Assembly (NCBI GenBank): GCA_015066935.1
Contig: SVNK01000005.1
Location: forward strand, 58,608-122,607
DNA from: Ruminococcus sp.
GTDB taxonomy: Bacteria; Bacillota; Clostridia; Oscillospirales; Ruminococcaceae
DNA length: 64,000 bases
Direction: 5' to 3'
Part shown: in pieces, positions 54,097 through 62,898 of the stretch
Position numbering within the stretch: position 1 is the stretch's first letter
Layout of the letters: each line of letters starts with the position of its first letter
Translations under genes and position numbers: made by a program
Notes under the pieces: generated by a model
The model's input: the letters and a program-made list of their open reading frames with translations, nothing else
Databases searched by the model: none
Told to the model about the DNA's origin: nothing

Positions 54097-55008
54097 ATGG
54101 AATATATGATTCAGACTAACGGCATCACCAAGCGCTACGGAAAACACAAAGTGCTTGACAATGTCTCTATGCACGTTCCGAAAGGCTCTATATACGGCTT
54201 TGTCGGCAAGAACGGTGCAGGAAAAACAACACTCATGCGTATCATAAGCGCACTCAATGCTCCCACATCGGGAACATATTCTCTTAACTTAACTGACTAC
54301 AAGAACACAAAAATCAACGAAGTCCGCAGAAAAATCGGTGCTGTCGTTGAAACTCCGTCGATATACCTCGACATGACCGCAAAACAGAATCTTCTCCTTC
54401 AGTATAAGATGCACGGCATCAAGCCCGACGGTCTTCAGGACCTGCTTAATCTCGTCGGACTCCCCGACACCGGAAAGAAAAAGGCGAAGAATTTCTCTCT
54501 GGGTATGCGCCAGAGACTCAGTATCGCATTTTCCCTTATTTCCGATCCCGAACTCCTCATCCTTGACGAACCTATCAACGGTCTTGACCCCGAAGGTATC
54601 AAGGATGTCCGTGACCTTCTCTATAAACTCAACACCGAAAAAGGCATCACTATCCTTATTTCAAGCCACATCCTCGATGAGCTGTCAAAACTCGCAACTC
54701 ACTACGGATTCATCGACGGCGGCAGAATGATTAAGGAAATGAGCGCAGAGGAGCTTGAAAACAGCTGCAGACACTCTATAAAGCTTACAGTAAACAATAC
54801 AGCTCTTCTCAGCGAAGCTCTCGACGCTATGAAGCTCGATTACTCGGTTAAATCGGAAACAGAGGCTGAAATATATTCACAGATCAACGTTACACCTCTT
54901 GTACTCGCCCTCAACGAAAAAGGCTGCGAGGTCATCACCATGACCCAGAATACCGACAACCTTGAGGACTACTTCATGGAACTTATAGGAGGTGGCGAAA
55001 ATGCTTAA
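54097..55008 (+). CDS. ABC transporter ATP-binding protein
   Basis: 303 residues. Walker A GKNGAGKTT near 38, signature LGMRQRL near 132, Walker B LLILDEP near 152 and a switch His in SSHIL. The C-terminal extension and order (ATPase then single permease) match bacitracin-type or lantibiotic self-protection exporters, but the substrate is unknown. Start set at MEYMIQTNG, 7 nt after AAAGGA; an ATG at 54079 is possible. Overlaps the permease gene by 8 nt. Confidence 0.9.
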   Translation: MEYMIQTNGITKRYGKHKVLDNVSMHVPKGSIYGFVGKNGAGKTTLMRIISALNAPTSGTYSLNLTDYKNTKINEVRRKIGAVVETPSIYLDMTAKQNLLLQYKMHGIKPDGLQDLLNLVGLPDTGKKKAKNFSLGMRQRLSIAFSLISDPELLILDEPINGLDPEGIKDVRDLLYKLNTEKGITILISSHILDELSKLATHYGFIDGGRMIKEMSAEELENSCRHSIKLTVNNTALLSEALDAMKLDYSVKSETEAEIYSQINVTPLVLALNEKGCEVITMTQNTDNLEDYFMELIGGGENA

Positions 55009-55810
55009 TCTGCTTCAGGAATCATTCGGACGTCTTTACAGATACAAGACCTTCCGTGTATGTCTCATTATCATAACAGCCATACCGCTGTTTTTCAACG
55101 GACTTGAAAAAATGCTGATGGAAAGCAACGATTTTCCCGATGTATCAACAGCTGATGATTATCTTTTCAATATGTACGGTATGCTGCCTCTGATAATTGC
55201 AATTGCTGCCGGCTTATTCATAATAAAGGATTTCAAGGAAAACACTGTCCGCAACAAGCTTATCTGCGGCTACACAAGAACTCAGGTTTACATAGTCAAC
55301 TGGATTACCGCTGTCTTCATTGCAGTTTTCTACCATCTTTTCTCGACTCTTGTATGTACGGTTTCTGCTTCAATTCTCCTTGAACCCGGCGATCTGTTCA
55401 CCAAGGTTAATGCTTATTACGAACTTATCAGTATTCCCACTCTTATTTCCTACACTTCAATCACTGTAATGATGGCAATGATATTCAGAACAACTGCAAG
55501 TGCAATTTTCTCATACTTCATTCATGCAGTTATAATTATGTTCGAACCGCTGATCGTCCATAAAGTGGATAACGACAGCTTTACCAGATTTTCTTCAATG
55601 TTCGTCCCGGAAAACCAGCTTTATATCATCTCATCACGCTGCTATAGTGATCCGACTAAGTCCGGAGGAATACTTGATATGTTTGATGATGTCAAATACG
55701 CTATTCCCGAGGGCAATGCAGCTTACCTGATTCCCCTTTATGCACTGCTCCTTGCCGCAGTCGTTACGGTAATCGGTATTATTCATTTCAATAAAAAGGA
55801 CGTCAAATAA
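55001..55810 (+). CDS. ABC transporter permease
   Basis: 269 residues, six hydrophobic segments, ABC-2 type. The first segment is followed by a large outer loop; FKENTVRNKLICGYTRTQVY near 77 is the coupling region typical of BcrB-like permeases. Start at ATG 55001, with AGGAGG 9 nt upstream, inside the end of the ATPase gene. Partner of the preceding ATPase. Confidence 0.87.
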   Translation: MLNLLQESFGRLYRYKTFRVCLIIITAIPLFFNGLEKMLMESNDFPDVSTADDYLFNMYGMLPLIIAIAAGLFIIKDFKENTVRNKLICGYTRTQVYIVNWITAVFIAVFYHLFSTLVCTVSASILLEPGDLFTKVNAYYELISIPTLISYTSITVMMAMIFRTTASAIFSYFIHAVIIMFEPLIVHKVDNDSFTRFSSMFVPENQLYIISSRCYSDPTKSGGILDMFDDVKYAIPEGNAAYLIPLYALLLAAVVTVIGIIHFNKKDVK

Positions 55811-55819
55811 CTTGTATCA

Positions 55820-55852
55820 ATCCCCGTATGCCTCAGTGTACGGGGATTTTTC
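55820..55852 (+). terminator. Terminator of the ABC operon
   Basis: Stem ATCCCCGTA/TACGGGGAT (55820-55847), 10-nt loop, then TTTTCTG. Confidence 0.9.
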
Positions 55853-55908
55853 TGCTATTTTTTCAGTTTATTTCAAAAATATATCACAGAATAATCATAT
55901 CCGACCGA

Positions 55909-55984
55909 TATAATGTAATCGTAGAGAAAGAAAGTTTAAAATACAGCACCACAATATCCCATGCCATTCAGAATTGTGGTGCTG
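55909..55984 (+). promoter_or_regulatory. -10 element and leader hairpin of the carbohydrate-binding lipoprotein gene
   Basis: A TATAAT (55909-55914) without a good -35 is followed by a perfect 12-bp stem CAGCACCACAAT/ATTGTGGTGCTG (55944-55984, 17-nt loop). No T tract follows, so it is not a simple terminator. It lies 46 nt before the start codon and could control translation or mRNA stability. Confidence 0.45.
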
Positions 55985-56029
55985 CACGAACAGAATTGGG
56001 AAAAATCCATCGAAAAGCGGTGTATAAAT

Positions 56030-58282
56030 ATGAAAAAATCAGACGCTTACAGAAAAACTATCAGCTTCATTACAGCAGCTATGGCTTTTGCGGCAACTGT
56101 CGCTTCTTGCAGCAGTCCCGACGAATCCTCATCCCGTTCCGATTCATCGGTAACGTCGGAAGCAACGTCCTCGGCAGACTCCTCACAGACTACAGCTGAG
56201 TCTTCCCCTGCCCTCTCAGCAGATCAGCTCAGTAACCTCTCCAAGGATTATTCTTCGCTCTTTTCCGACCGTGACCATGACCCTTCTTATGATACGGTCA
56301 GTGCTGAAATCAAGCTTTCAGGTGATTCCGTTGAAATCAGCGGTAAGGGTGCAGCTGCGGAAGGCACTGTCATTACGATTTCAGAGGACGGAACCTACCG
56401 TATAACAGGTACTCTTAATGACGGTCAGCTCATTGTAAATGCTCCCAAGGCGAAGGTCCAGCTTGTGCTCGACAACGCCGATATTACCTGTAAAACTTCT
56501 GCTCCTGTCAATATCCTCGACTGCGATAAGACGTTCATCACACTTGCCGAAAACAGCAGGAATTCAGTTACCGACAGTCGTTCTGCGTGTACCGATGAGA
56601 ACTCTGAGGCTCCCGATTCGGCTATATTCAGCGAGGACAGCCTCACTATCAACGGCAGCGGTTCGCTTACAGTAAAGGGAGGATACCTCGACGGTGTCCA
56701 CTCAAAGGACGATATTGTCATCACAGGAGGAAAACTCGATATTACCGCTGTAAACAACGGTATAAAGGGCAAGGATTACGTTGCCGCAGCAAATGGTGAA
56801 ATTACCGTAAATGCTCAGAACGACGGCGTAAAGTCCACAAATACCGATGACAGCTCACTCGGCTTCGTTTATGTCGAGGACGGCAGCTTCAATATCACCG
56901 CAGGCGGCGACGGTATTCAGGCAGAAACAGTTTTTTATGCTTGCGGCGGCACGTTCAATATTATGTCGGGCGGCGGCAGTGAAAACGCTCCCGAAAATAA
57001 CGGAAACGGTTCCGGCGGTGGATTCGGCGGTGGTCGTGGTGAGATTCGCTTCCCTACAGACGAAAACGGCAAAATGCAGATGCCCGATATGCCCGACATT
57101 GATGTGCAGTTCCCCACGGACGAAAACGGCAAAATCCAGATGCCCGATATGCCCGACATTGATGTGCAGTTCCCTACGGACGAAAACGGCAAAATCCAGA
57201 TGCCCGATTTTCCCAATGGCGGAAACTTCGGTCACGGCGGTATCGAGATTCCAACAGATGAAAACGGTAATTTCACCAAACCCCAGCGTCCCGACAGCTT
57301 CGGAGGAGGAAGATTCCCTCAGAACGGCGAAGCTTCCGATGATTCCGATTCAGCCGATACTGTAAGTGTAAAAGGAATCAAAGCAGGTCTTGCTGTAAGC
57401 ATAAGCGGCGGTAAATTCAATGTCGATGCTTACGACGATACCCTCCATTCAAATGGAAATATGTTCATTTCAGGCGGAAATATCACTTTAAAAACAGGTT
57501 CCAAGGGTGTTCACGCCGATGGTAAGATCGCTGTTTCTGGAAGTGCCGACATCAATATTGCAGAGTCCTCCGAGGGCATTGAAGCTGCGGTAATCGACAT
57601 CAGCGACGGAAATGTACGTATAAAAGCCTCCGACGACGGGTTCAACGGCAGTGACGGTTCGAATCAGGGCGGCATGGGAAATTACTCACAGTCCGTTCAG
57701 CTCAACATAAGCGGCGGTACGGTTTACGTTGACGCTGAGGGAGACGGTCTTGATTCAAACGGCAACATAAATATCAGCGGAGGTACAGTCATTGTCAACG
57801 GTCCTCAGAACGGCGGAAACGGCGCTCTCGACGTAAACGGAAAAATGACCGTTAACGGCGGTCTGCTTATCGCCGCAGGCAGCTCAGGAATGGCTGAAGG
57901 TCCCGACAGCAGCTCGACTCAGAACTGCATTTCGGCTAATCTCGGCAAGACATTCAACGGCGGTACTCTCGTTACACTCACAAACAGCAAGGGTGAAGAA
58001 ATCCTCAGCTTTGCTCCGTCCAAGACATTCGGTCATATCGTTATAAGCTCCCCCGACATCAAGACAGAAGCGGAATATACGCTCAGTACAGGCGGCAGTT
58101 CCTCTGCCGAAGCTGCTGACGGTCTCTATAAAGTCGGAGGATACAAGAACGACGGCACATCTGTCGGAAGTGTAACTGTCAAGGAATCCGTATCGTTTAT
58201 CGGTCAGCAGGGCGGATTCGGCGGCGGCGGCGGTGGATTCGGCGGCGGAAAAAGACCTCGCTCCAACGACGAAACTATATAA
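56030..58282 (+). CDS. Secreted carbohydrate-binding-domain lipoprotein (DUF4353-like)
   Basis: 750 residues. Signal peptide with lipobox ending TVASC (Cys 27), then a long Ser/Thr/Glu linker. Several beta-helix-like repeats of the form I-S-G-G-x-V-x-V-x-A-x-x-D-G-L-x-S-x-G (e.g. NISGGTVYVDAEGDGLDSNG) typical of DUF4353 carbohydrate-binding domain proteins. A Gly-rich insert holds three 20-residue repeats of the form FPTDENGKxQMPDMPDIDV (57052-57231), and the C-terminus is again Gly-rich (GGFGGGGGGFGGGKRPR). Ribosome site is weak (AAGCGGTG). Probably binds plant polymers at the cell surface; enzymatic activity is not evident. Confidence 0.82.
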   Translation: MKKSDAYRKTISFITAAMAFAATVASCSSPDESSSRSDSSVTSEATSSADSSQTTAESSPALSADQLSNLSKDYSSLFSDRDHDPSYDTVSAEIKLSGDSVEISGKGAAAEGTVITISEDGTYRITGTLNDGQLIVNAPKAKVQLVLDNADITCKTSAPVNILDCDKTFITLAENSRNSVTDSRSACTDENSEAPDSAIFSEDSLTINGSGSLTVKGGYLDGVHSKDDIVITGGKLDITAVNNGIKGKDYVAAANGEITVNAQNDGVKSTNTDDSSLGFVYVEDGSFNITAGGDGIQAETVFYACGGTFNIMSGGGSENAPENNGNGSGGGFGGGRGEIRFPTDENGKMQMPDMPDIDVQFPTDENGKIQMPDMPDIDVQFPTDENGKIQMPDFPNGGNFGHGGIEIPTDENGNFTKPQRPDSFGGGRFPQNGEASDDSDSADTVSVKGIKAGLAVSISGGKFNVDAYDDTLHSNGNMFISGGNITLKTGSKGVHADGKIAVSGSADINIAESSEGIEAAVIDISDGNVRIKASDDGFNGSDGSNQGGMGNYSQSVQLNISGGTVYVDAEGDGLDSNGNINISGGTVIVNGPQNGGNGALDVNGKMTVNGGLLIAAGSSGMAEGPDSSSTQNCISANLGKTFNGGTLVTLTNSKGEEILSFAPSKTFGHIVISSPDIKTEAEYTLSTGGSSSAEAADGLYKVGGYKNDGTSVGSVTVKESVSFIGQQGGFGGGGGGFGGGKRPRSNDETI

Positions 58283-58448
58283 TCATGCAATCTTCATTTT
58301 CATATAAACCACCTCAGACGGCGGCTGTCATTTGTATGGCAGCCGCTGTTTGTTCATGTCCGACGCATTATATCTGCATATAATCATACTTTGGTGTAAA
58401 ATATAAATACATATTTCAAAAATGTTTAGAAAAAATTGTCGCAAATTA
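58283..58448 (+). terminator. Terminator and empty spacer before the pectate lyase gene
   Basis: Stem GCGGCTG/CAGCCGC (58321-58346, imperfect inner part) followed by TGTTTGTTC. The rest of this 166-nt stretch is AT-rich and shows nothing else. Confidence 0.6.
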
Positions 58449-58477
58449 TTGAAAATCTGGCAGAATTATTGTATAAT
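58449..58477 (+). promoter_or_regulatory. Promoter of the pectate lyase gene
   Basis: -35 TTGAAA (58449-58454), 17 nt, -10 TATAAT (58472-58477). Predicted transcription start at about 58483-58484. Confidence 0.82.
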
Positions 58478-58483
58478 ATTCTA

Positions 58484-58585
58484 GTGTACGCAATCGGCTG
58501 ACCCTGCACATGGCACGGCAGAACCGAAAATCTTTACTATTACCGACTTCAGACAAAAGGTGTCCTGTCAGTAATTAACGTACAC
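58484..58585 (+). promoter_or_regulatory. Structured leader RNA, candidate riboswitch or novel motif
   Basis: The transcript would begin with GTGTACG (58484-58490), which pairs with CGTACAC (58579-58585), directly abutting the GGGGG ribosome site. Inside, one arm pairs TCGG-CTG-TGC with GCA-CAG-CCGA (58494-58527), and the other pairs ATTAC with GTAAT (about 58542-58575) with further pairing inside. This makes a three-way junction whose closing stem touches the ribosome site. No known class recognised. Confidence 0.6.
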
Positions 58586-58597
58586 GGGGGTATTAAA

Positions 58598-61500
58598 ATG
58601 AAGAACACTCAAATGAAGAAGCGTATCGCTTCGCTCGCTGCTGCTGCGGTGATGTCTATAGCGTCCGTTGCGGGAACTTTCGGTTTCGCACAGCTTTCCG
58701 CAGATAACAGCATCATCACAGTCCATGCTGCTTCAAGCAGCGTCACAATCACAAAAAGCCTCGGCTATCAGGAGGGCGCTTATGTGGAATGGACGCCCGT
58801 TTCGGGAGCCACAGGCTACAATGTCTACTGCGACGGAGTACAGCTTGATTCCATGCTCATCAGACAGTATTCAGGCTATTTCCGTGCCGATGCTGTAGGT
58901 CTCAAAGCAGGCAGCCACACTCTCAAGGTCGTTCCCGTTTCGGGAGGAACCGAAATCTCATCGGCAGCGTCTTCCGCAAACGTGACTTCCACAGCCCACG
59001 ACAGAAGCGGTTTTGCTTTCGTCAACGGTAATGCCAACGGTGCATACAACTCCGACGGTACACTGAAAAGCAATGCTGTCGTTGTCTACGTTACAGAACA
59101 GAATAAGGACTCTGTTACCGTTTCTCTTAATGCAGAGGGCAAGGGAAATGTTGACTGCGTCGGTATTCAGGCAATTATCACCGCCTACAAAAAAGGTGCG
59201 GAAACACGTCCGATTGCCATCCGATTCGTCGGAAATGTAACCGACCCTTCCGGAATGTCCAAGGGTGACCTCCTTGTTGACGGCGTTAAGGCTGGCATGA
59301 CCATTGAAGGTATCGGCAGCGATGCAACTCTCAACGGCTTCGGACTCGTTCTGAAAAACAGCTCCAATGTCGAGGTCCGCAACCTCGGATTCATGAACTG
59401 CAACAGCTCCGAGGGCGACAACTGTGGTCTTCAGCAGAAAAACGACCATATCTGGGTACACAACTGCGATTTCTTCTACGGTGACGCAGGTACAGACGCC
59501 GATCAGGCTAAGGGTGACGGTGCTCTCGATACAAAGACTTCAACTTATGTTACTCATTCGTACAACCACTTCTTCGATAACGGCAAATGCAATCTTCAGG
59601 GCATGAAGTCCGAAACAACGGAGAATTACGTTACATACCACCACAATTGGTACGACCACTCCGATTCACGTCACCCACGTATCAGAACCTGTTCCGTCCA
59701 CATATACAACAACTACTACGACGGCAATTCAAAGTACGGTGCAGGCGTTACTATGGGAGCTTCCGCATTTGTTGAGAAAAACTATTTCAGAAACTGCAAG
59801 TATCCCATGCTCATTTCGATGCAGGGCTCCGATATGATAGGCGGCGGAACATTCTCAGGCGAAACGGGCGGCGTTATCAAAGCTTTCGATAACTATATGA
59901 CGGGTCAGAAGGCATTCGTCCCCTACTCGCAGAACAATACCGATTTCGACGCATATGTTGTATCCTCTGCCACAGAAAAAGTCCCATCGTCCGTTACTGC
60001 AAAAAGCGGAAACACCTCGTACAACAACTTCGATACATCATCGGTCATGTATTCATATACAGCCGACCCGGCTGCAAGCGTTCCCGAAAAGGTAATGGCA
60101 AACGCAGGCCGTGTTGACGGCGGCGATTTCAAATGGACGTTCAATAACTCCGTGGACGATGAAAGCTATGATGTGAACTCTGCACTGAAATCTGCTCTCA
60201 TCTCCTACGACGACAAAATCATTGCAATCGGCAGCGGTTTCAGCTCATCAGGCGGCAATATCACAACAGGTACAACAACTACTTCAATCACTACTACTTC
60301 TTCACGTCCTGTCACAACCTCGACAGTAACAACAGGCGGAAATGTCACTCCATCTACAGGAAGTCTCGTCCACAACTTCACCGAGAACGATAAAAACAGC
60401 ACCTTCTACACCATTTCAGGTACTCTTTCCACAAGCAAGGGAACTGTTACATACGACGGCAAGACTCTTACTCAGTGTCTGAAAATGGAGACGGCTACAA
60501 GTATAGCTTTCAATGCGCCCTCAGGCGGAAAACTTACTCTTGTCTTTGCTGAACCGACTGCAAACGTAAAGGTTGACGGAACAAAATATACTGCTTCGGG
60601 CAACGGCATAATCACTGTCGATGTTCAGGCAGGCTCCCACACAATCACCAAGGCTGATACTGCAAATCTTTTCTATATGGTATACAGCGGAAGCAGCTCT
60701 CAGGGTACTGTTACAACCGTCTCCACTACAAAAACTACCACCGCAACCTCCGACGGTACTACTTCCACTACTTCCTCTACAACTCCTCCTGTATCCGATA
60801 ACGGCGAAATCAGCGTAAAATATGCGGGCGGCTGGAATGAAATGGCTTACATGGTTCTTTCGGGACTCAATGATTCGGATGTAAAGACAGTTTCATTTGA
60901 CGGTCCGATGTCGGGCTCTCTCACAGGTGAAGACCTCCAGTACCTCGTAAGAGATACAAGCGACGGTCTCCGTGTTGACCTCCTCGGACTAAAGCCCGGA
61001 ACATACTCCATAAGTCTCGGCACAACAAAGGGTACGGTCACACAAAACGGCATATCTGTAAGCGAACAGGACCGTTCAGGCTTCGCCCATTTCAACTACA
61101 CAGCAGGCGTCGGTGCTTACAACGATGACGGAACTCTTAAAGCAGACGCAAAGGTCATCTACGTCACCGACGAAAATAAGAATTCCGTTTCCGTTACTTC
61201 AAAGGATGGCACTACTGTTAAGGGTATCGGCAACATCCTCAACTCCGCAGGTATGGACGCAGGCAGCGGAAAAACTTCAAAGGGCGGTGTCGCAAATACA
61301 AACAGCGATATTATCAGAAAGCTCGCTCAGGACGGTACTCCCCTCGTTGTACGAATCGTGGGCAATGTAACAACTCCCGAGGGCGTCACCGTTTTCGATT
61401 CACTTGATATGGGAGGCTCTGTCGGCGACAACGGCGGAATGGCAAGAATGAAATCAGGTAAAAACATCACCATAGAGGGCGTCGGCAACGATGCAACAGT

Positions 61501-62536
61501 AAACGGCTGGGGCTTCCACTTCATGGCTTCAAGCTCCGACCCTGATTTCGGAAAGAGCTTCGAAGTAAGAAACATTGCGTTCAGAAATGTCCCCGAGGAC
61601 TGCATCGGTATGGAGGGCGTTCAGGAAGGCAATACAATTACGGCTTCCGTAGAAAGATGCTGGATTCATAACTGCGAATTCTATGTGCCGCATATCGAAA
61701 ATCCTGCCGAGTCCGATAAGGGTGAAGGCGACGGTGCCTGCGATTTCAAGCGTGGACAATACTTCACAAACAGCTACTGCTACTACGAGGGCTACCATAA
61801 GACAAATCTTGTCGGCTCAAGCGATTCAAGTCTCCAGTACCACCTCACCTTCCATCATAACTACTGGAAAAACTGCGAATCAAGAGGTCCACTTGCCCGT
61901 CAGGCTGATATTCATATGTACAACAATATTTTTGACGGTCAGACAAGCTACTGCCAGAATCCCAGAGCAAATGCCTATATCTTCTCAGAATACAACGCTT
62001 TCTATAACAGCAAGGACCCCGCAACAATTACTTCGGGCGGCGTTGTAAAAAGCTACAAAGATGAGTTTACAAACGTGAAGGGCGACCAGCAGGCAACTAT
62101 CGTAACGGATAAAACTGCCGTTGTTGATACCGCAAACAAGTTCGGAAACTTTGAGAACAATCCCGACGTATCATATATTCCGTCAGGAAATTACCGTCTT
62201 GATACAAATAATTCACCGTCATTGTTCGAGTCCCTTAAAAACTCCTTTGAAACAGACGGCGGATGCATGGGTACACTGAATCTCGTAACCGACGCTCCGG
62301 TTCTTCCTCCCTCCGACGGTAATGTGAAGTACGGCGATTCCAACTGCGACGGCTCTGTAAACCTTGCCGACGCCATCCTCATTATGCAGGTAAAGGCTAA
62401 TCCCTCAAAGTACACCATTTCCACTCAGGGCGAGAAAAACGCAGACTGCTCAGGCATCGGCGACGGCGTTACCAATAAGGACGCTCTCGCTATCCAGAGA
62501 TTCCTCCTCGGACTCACTTCTCTCCCCGAAATGTAA
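58598..62536 (+). CDS. Two-domain PL1-type pectate lyase with dockerin
   Basis: 1312 residues, secreted. Signal peptide 1-45; FN3-like domain about 48-130; first pectate lyase domain about 135-550, with GDGALDTK (calcium site) and HHNWYDHSDSRHPRIR holding the catalytic-type Arg; Thr/Ser linker; beta domain about 588-698; second linker; small beta domain about 738-825; second lyase domain about 826-1230, with GDGACDFKRG and HHNYWKNCESRGPLAR; dockerin 1241-1312 with GDSNCDGSVNLADAILI and VTNKDALAIQRFLLG. The dockerin closely resembles that of ScaC, so it probably binds ScaA cohesins. Cleaves homogalacturonan by beta-elimination. Ribosome site GGGGG. Single gene behind a structured leader. Confidence 0.93.
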   Translation: MKNTQMKKRIASLAAAAVMSIASVAGTFGFAQLSADNSIITVHAASSSVTITKSLGYQEGAYVEWTPVSGATGYNVYCDGVQLDSMLIRQYSGYFRADAVGLKAGSHTLKVVPVSGGTEISSAASSANVTSTAHDRSGFAFVNGNANGAYNSDGTLKSNAVVVYVTEQNKDSVTVSLNAEGKGNVDCVGIQAIITAYKKGAETRPIAIRFVGNVTDPSGMSKGDLLVDGVKAGMTIEGIGSDATLNGFGLVLKNSSNVEVRNLGFMNCNSSEGDNCGLQQKNDHIWVHNCDFFYGDAGTDADQAKGDGALDTKTSTYVTHSYNHFFDNGKCNLQGMKSETTENYVTYHHNWYDHSDSRHPRIRTCSVHIYNNYYDGNSKYGAGVTMGASAFVEKNYFRNCKYPMLISMQGSDMIGGGTFSGETGGVIKAFDNYMTGQKAFVPYSQNNTDFDAYVVSSATEKVPSSVTAKSGNTSYNNFDTSSVMYSYTADPAASVPEKVMANAGRVDGGDFKWTFNNSVDDESYDVNSALKSALISYDDKIIAIGSGFSSSGGNITTGTTTTSITTTSSRPVTTSTVTTGGNVTPSTGSLVHNFTENDKNSTFYTISGTLSTSKGTVTYDGKTLTQCLKMETATSIAFNAPSGGKLTLVFAEPTANVKVDGTKYTASGNGIITVDVQAGSHTITKADTANLFYMVYSGSSSQGTVTTVSTTKTTTATSDGTTSTTSSTTPPVSDNGEISVKYAGGWNEMAYMVLSGLNDSDVKTVSFDGPMSGSLTGEDLQYLVRDTSDGLRVDLLGLKPGTYSISLGTTKGTVTQNGISVSEQDRSGFAHFNYTAGVGAYNDDGTLKADAKVIYVTDENKNSVSVTSKDGTTVKGIGNILNSAGMDAGSGKTSKGGVANTNSDIIRKLAQDGTPLVVRIVGNVTTPEGVTVFDSLDMGGSVGDNGGMARMKSGKNITIEGVGNDATVNGWGFHFMASSSDPDFGKSFEVRNIAFRNVPEDCIGMEGVQEGNTITASVERCWIHNCEFYVPHIENPAESDKGEGDGACDFKRGQYFTNSYCYYEGYHKTNLVGSSDSSLQYHLTFHHNYWKNCESRGPLARQADIHMYNNIFDGQTSYCQNPRANAYIFSEYNAFYNSKDPATITSGGVVKSYKDEFTNVKGDQQATIVTDKTAVVDTANKFGNFENNPDVSYIPSGNYRLDTNNSPSLFESLKNSFETDGGCMGTLNLVTDAPVLPPSDGNVKYGDSNCDGSVNLADAILIMQVKANPSKYTISTQGEKNADCSGIGDGVTNKDALAIQRFLLGLTSLPEM

Positions 62537-62588
62537 AAAACTGCATATAACAACAGTTATGCTCTTATAGAAGGTTTATACGTGTTGT

Positions 62589-62853
62589 CGGGGGAAACCT
62601 TTCTGAGGAAAGGTTCTCCCCCGAACCCCCTTCCAAAGACTTTTAATACAAATTTCAGCCAGACAGGGCACACACCATAAGAATTAAGAAATTCAAAGAT
62701 TTCTCGGTGTGCCCTGTCTGGCTGAAATTTCATACTGAAAGTTTTAGGAAAGGAGTTTGAGGATGACTCCCCACAGTGTGGGGAGATGTCCGAAGGACAG
62801 AGGGGACAGGCTCCCGTTGGGAGAACCCTTTTTCAAAAGGGTTTTCCTCAATA
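62589..62853. repeat. Cluster of intergenic palindromes
   Basis: Five hairpins in 265 bp. CGGGGGA...ACCTTTC/GAAAGGT...TCCCCCG (62589-62623); a perfect 24-bp inverted repeat starting AAATTTCAGCCAGACAGG (62650-62673 with 62707-62730); CTCCCCACA/TGTGGGGAG (62768-62786); TGTCC/GGACA (62788-62800); and AACCCTTTT/AAAAGGGTT (62834-62853). The outer motifs look like widespread Clostridia intergenic repeats. No gene is supported in 62537-62898. Confidence 0.8.
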
Positions 62854-62898
62854 ACACATGTGAATTTTCTATGAGAATACTGTTGTTATATGCAGTAT

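Noticed and set aside
58484-58585. c-di-GMP or other named riboswitch upstream of the pectate lyase
   Set aside because: Conserved core sequences of c-di-GMP-I/II, glycine, THF and ZTP classes are absent; kept only as an unclassified structured leader.
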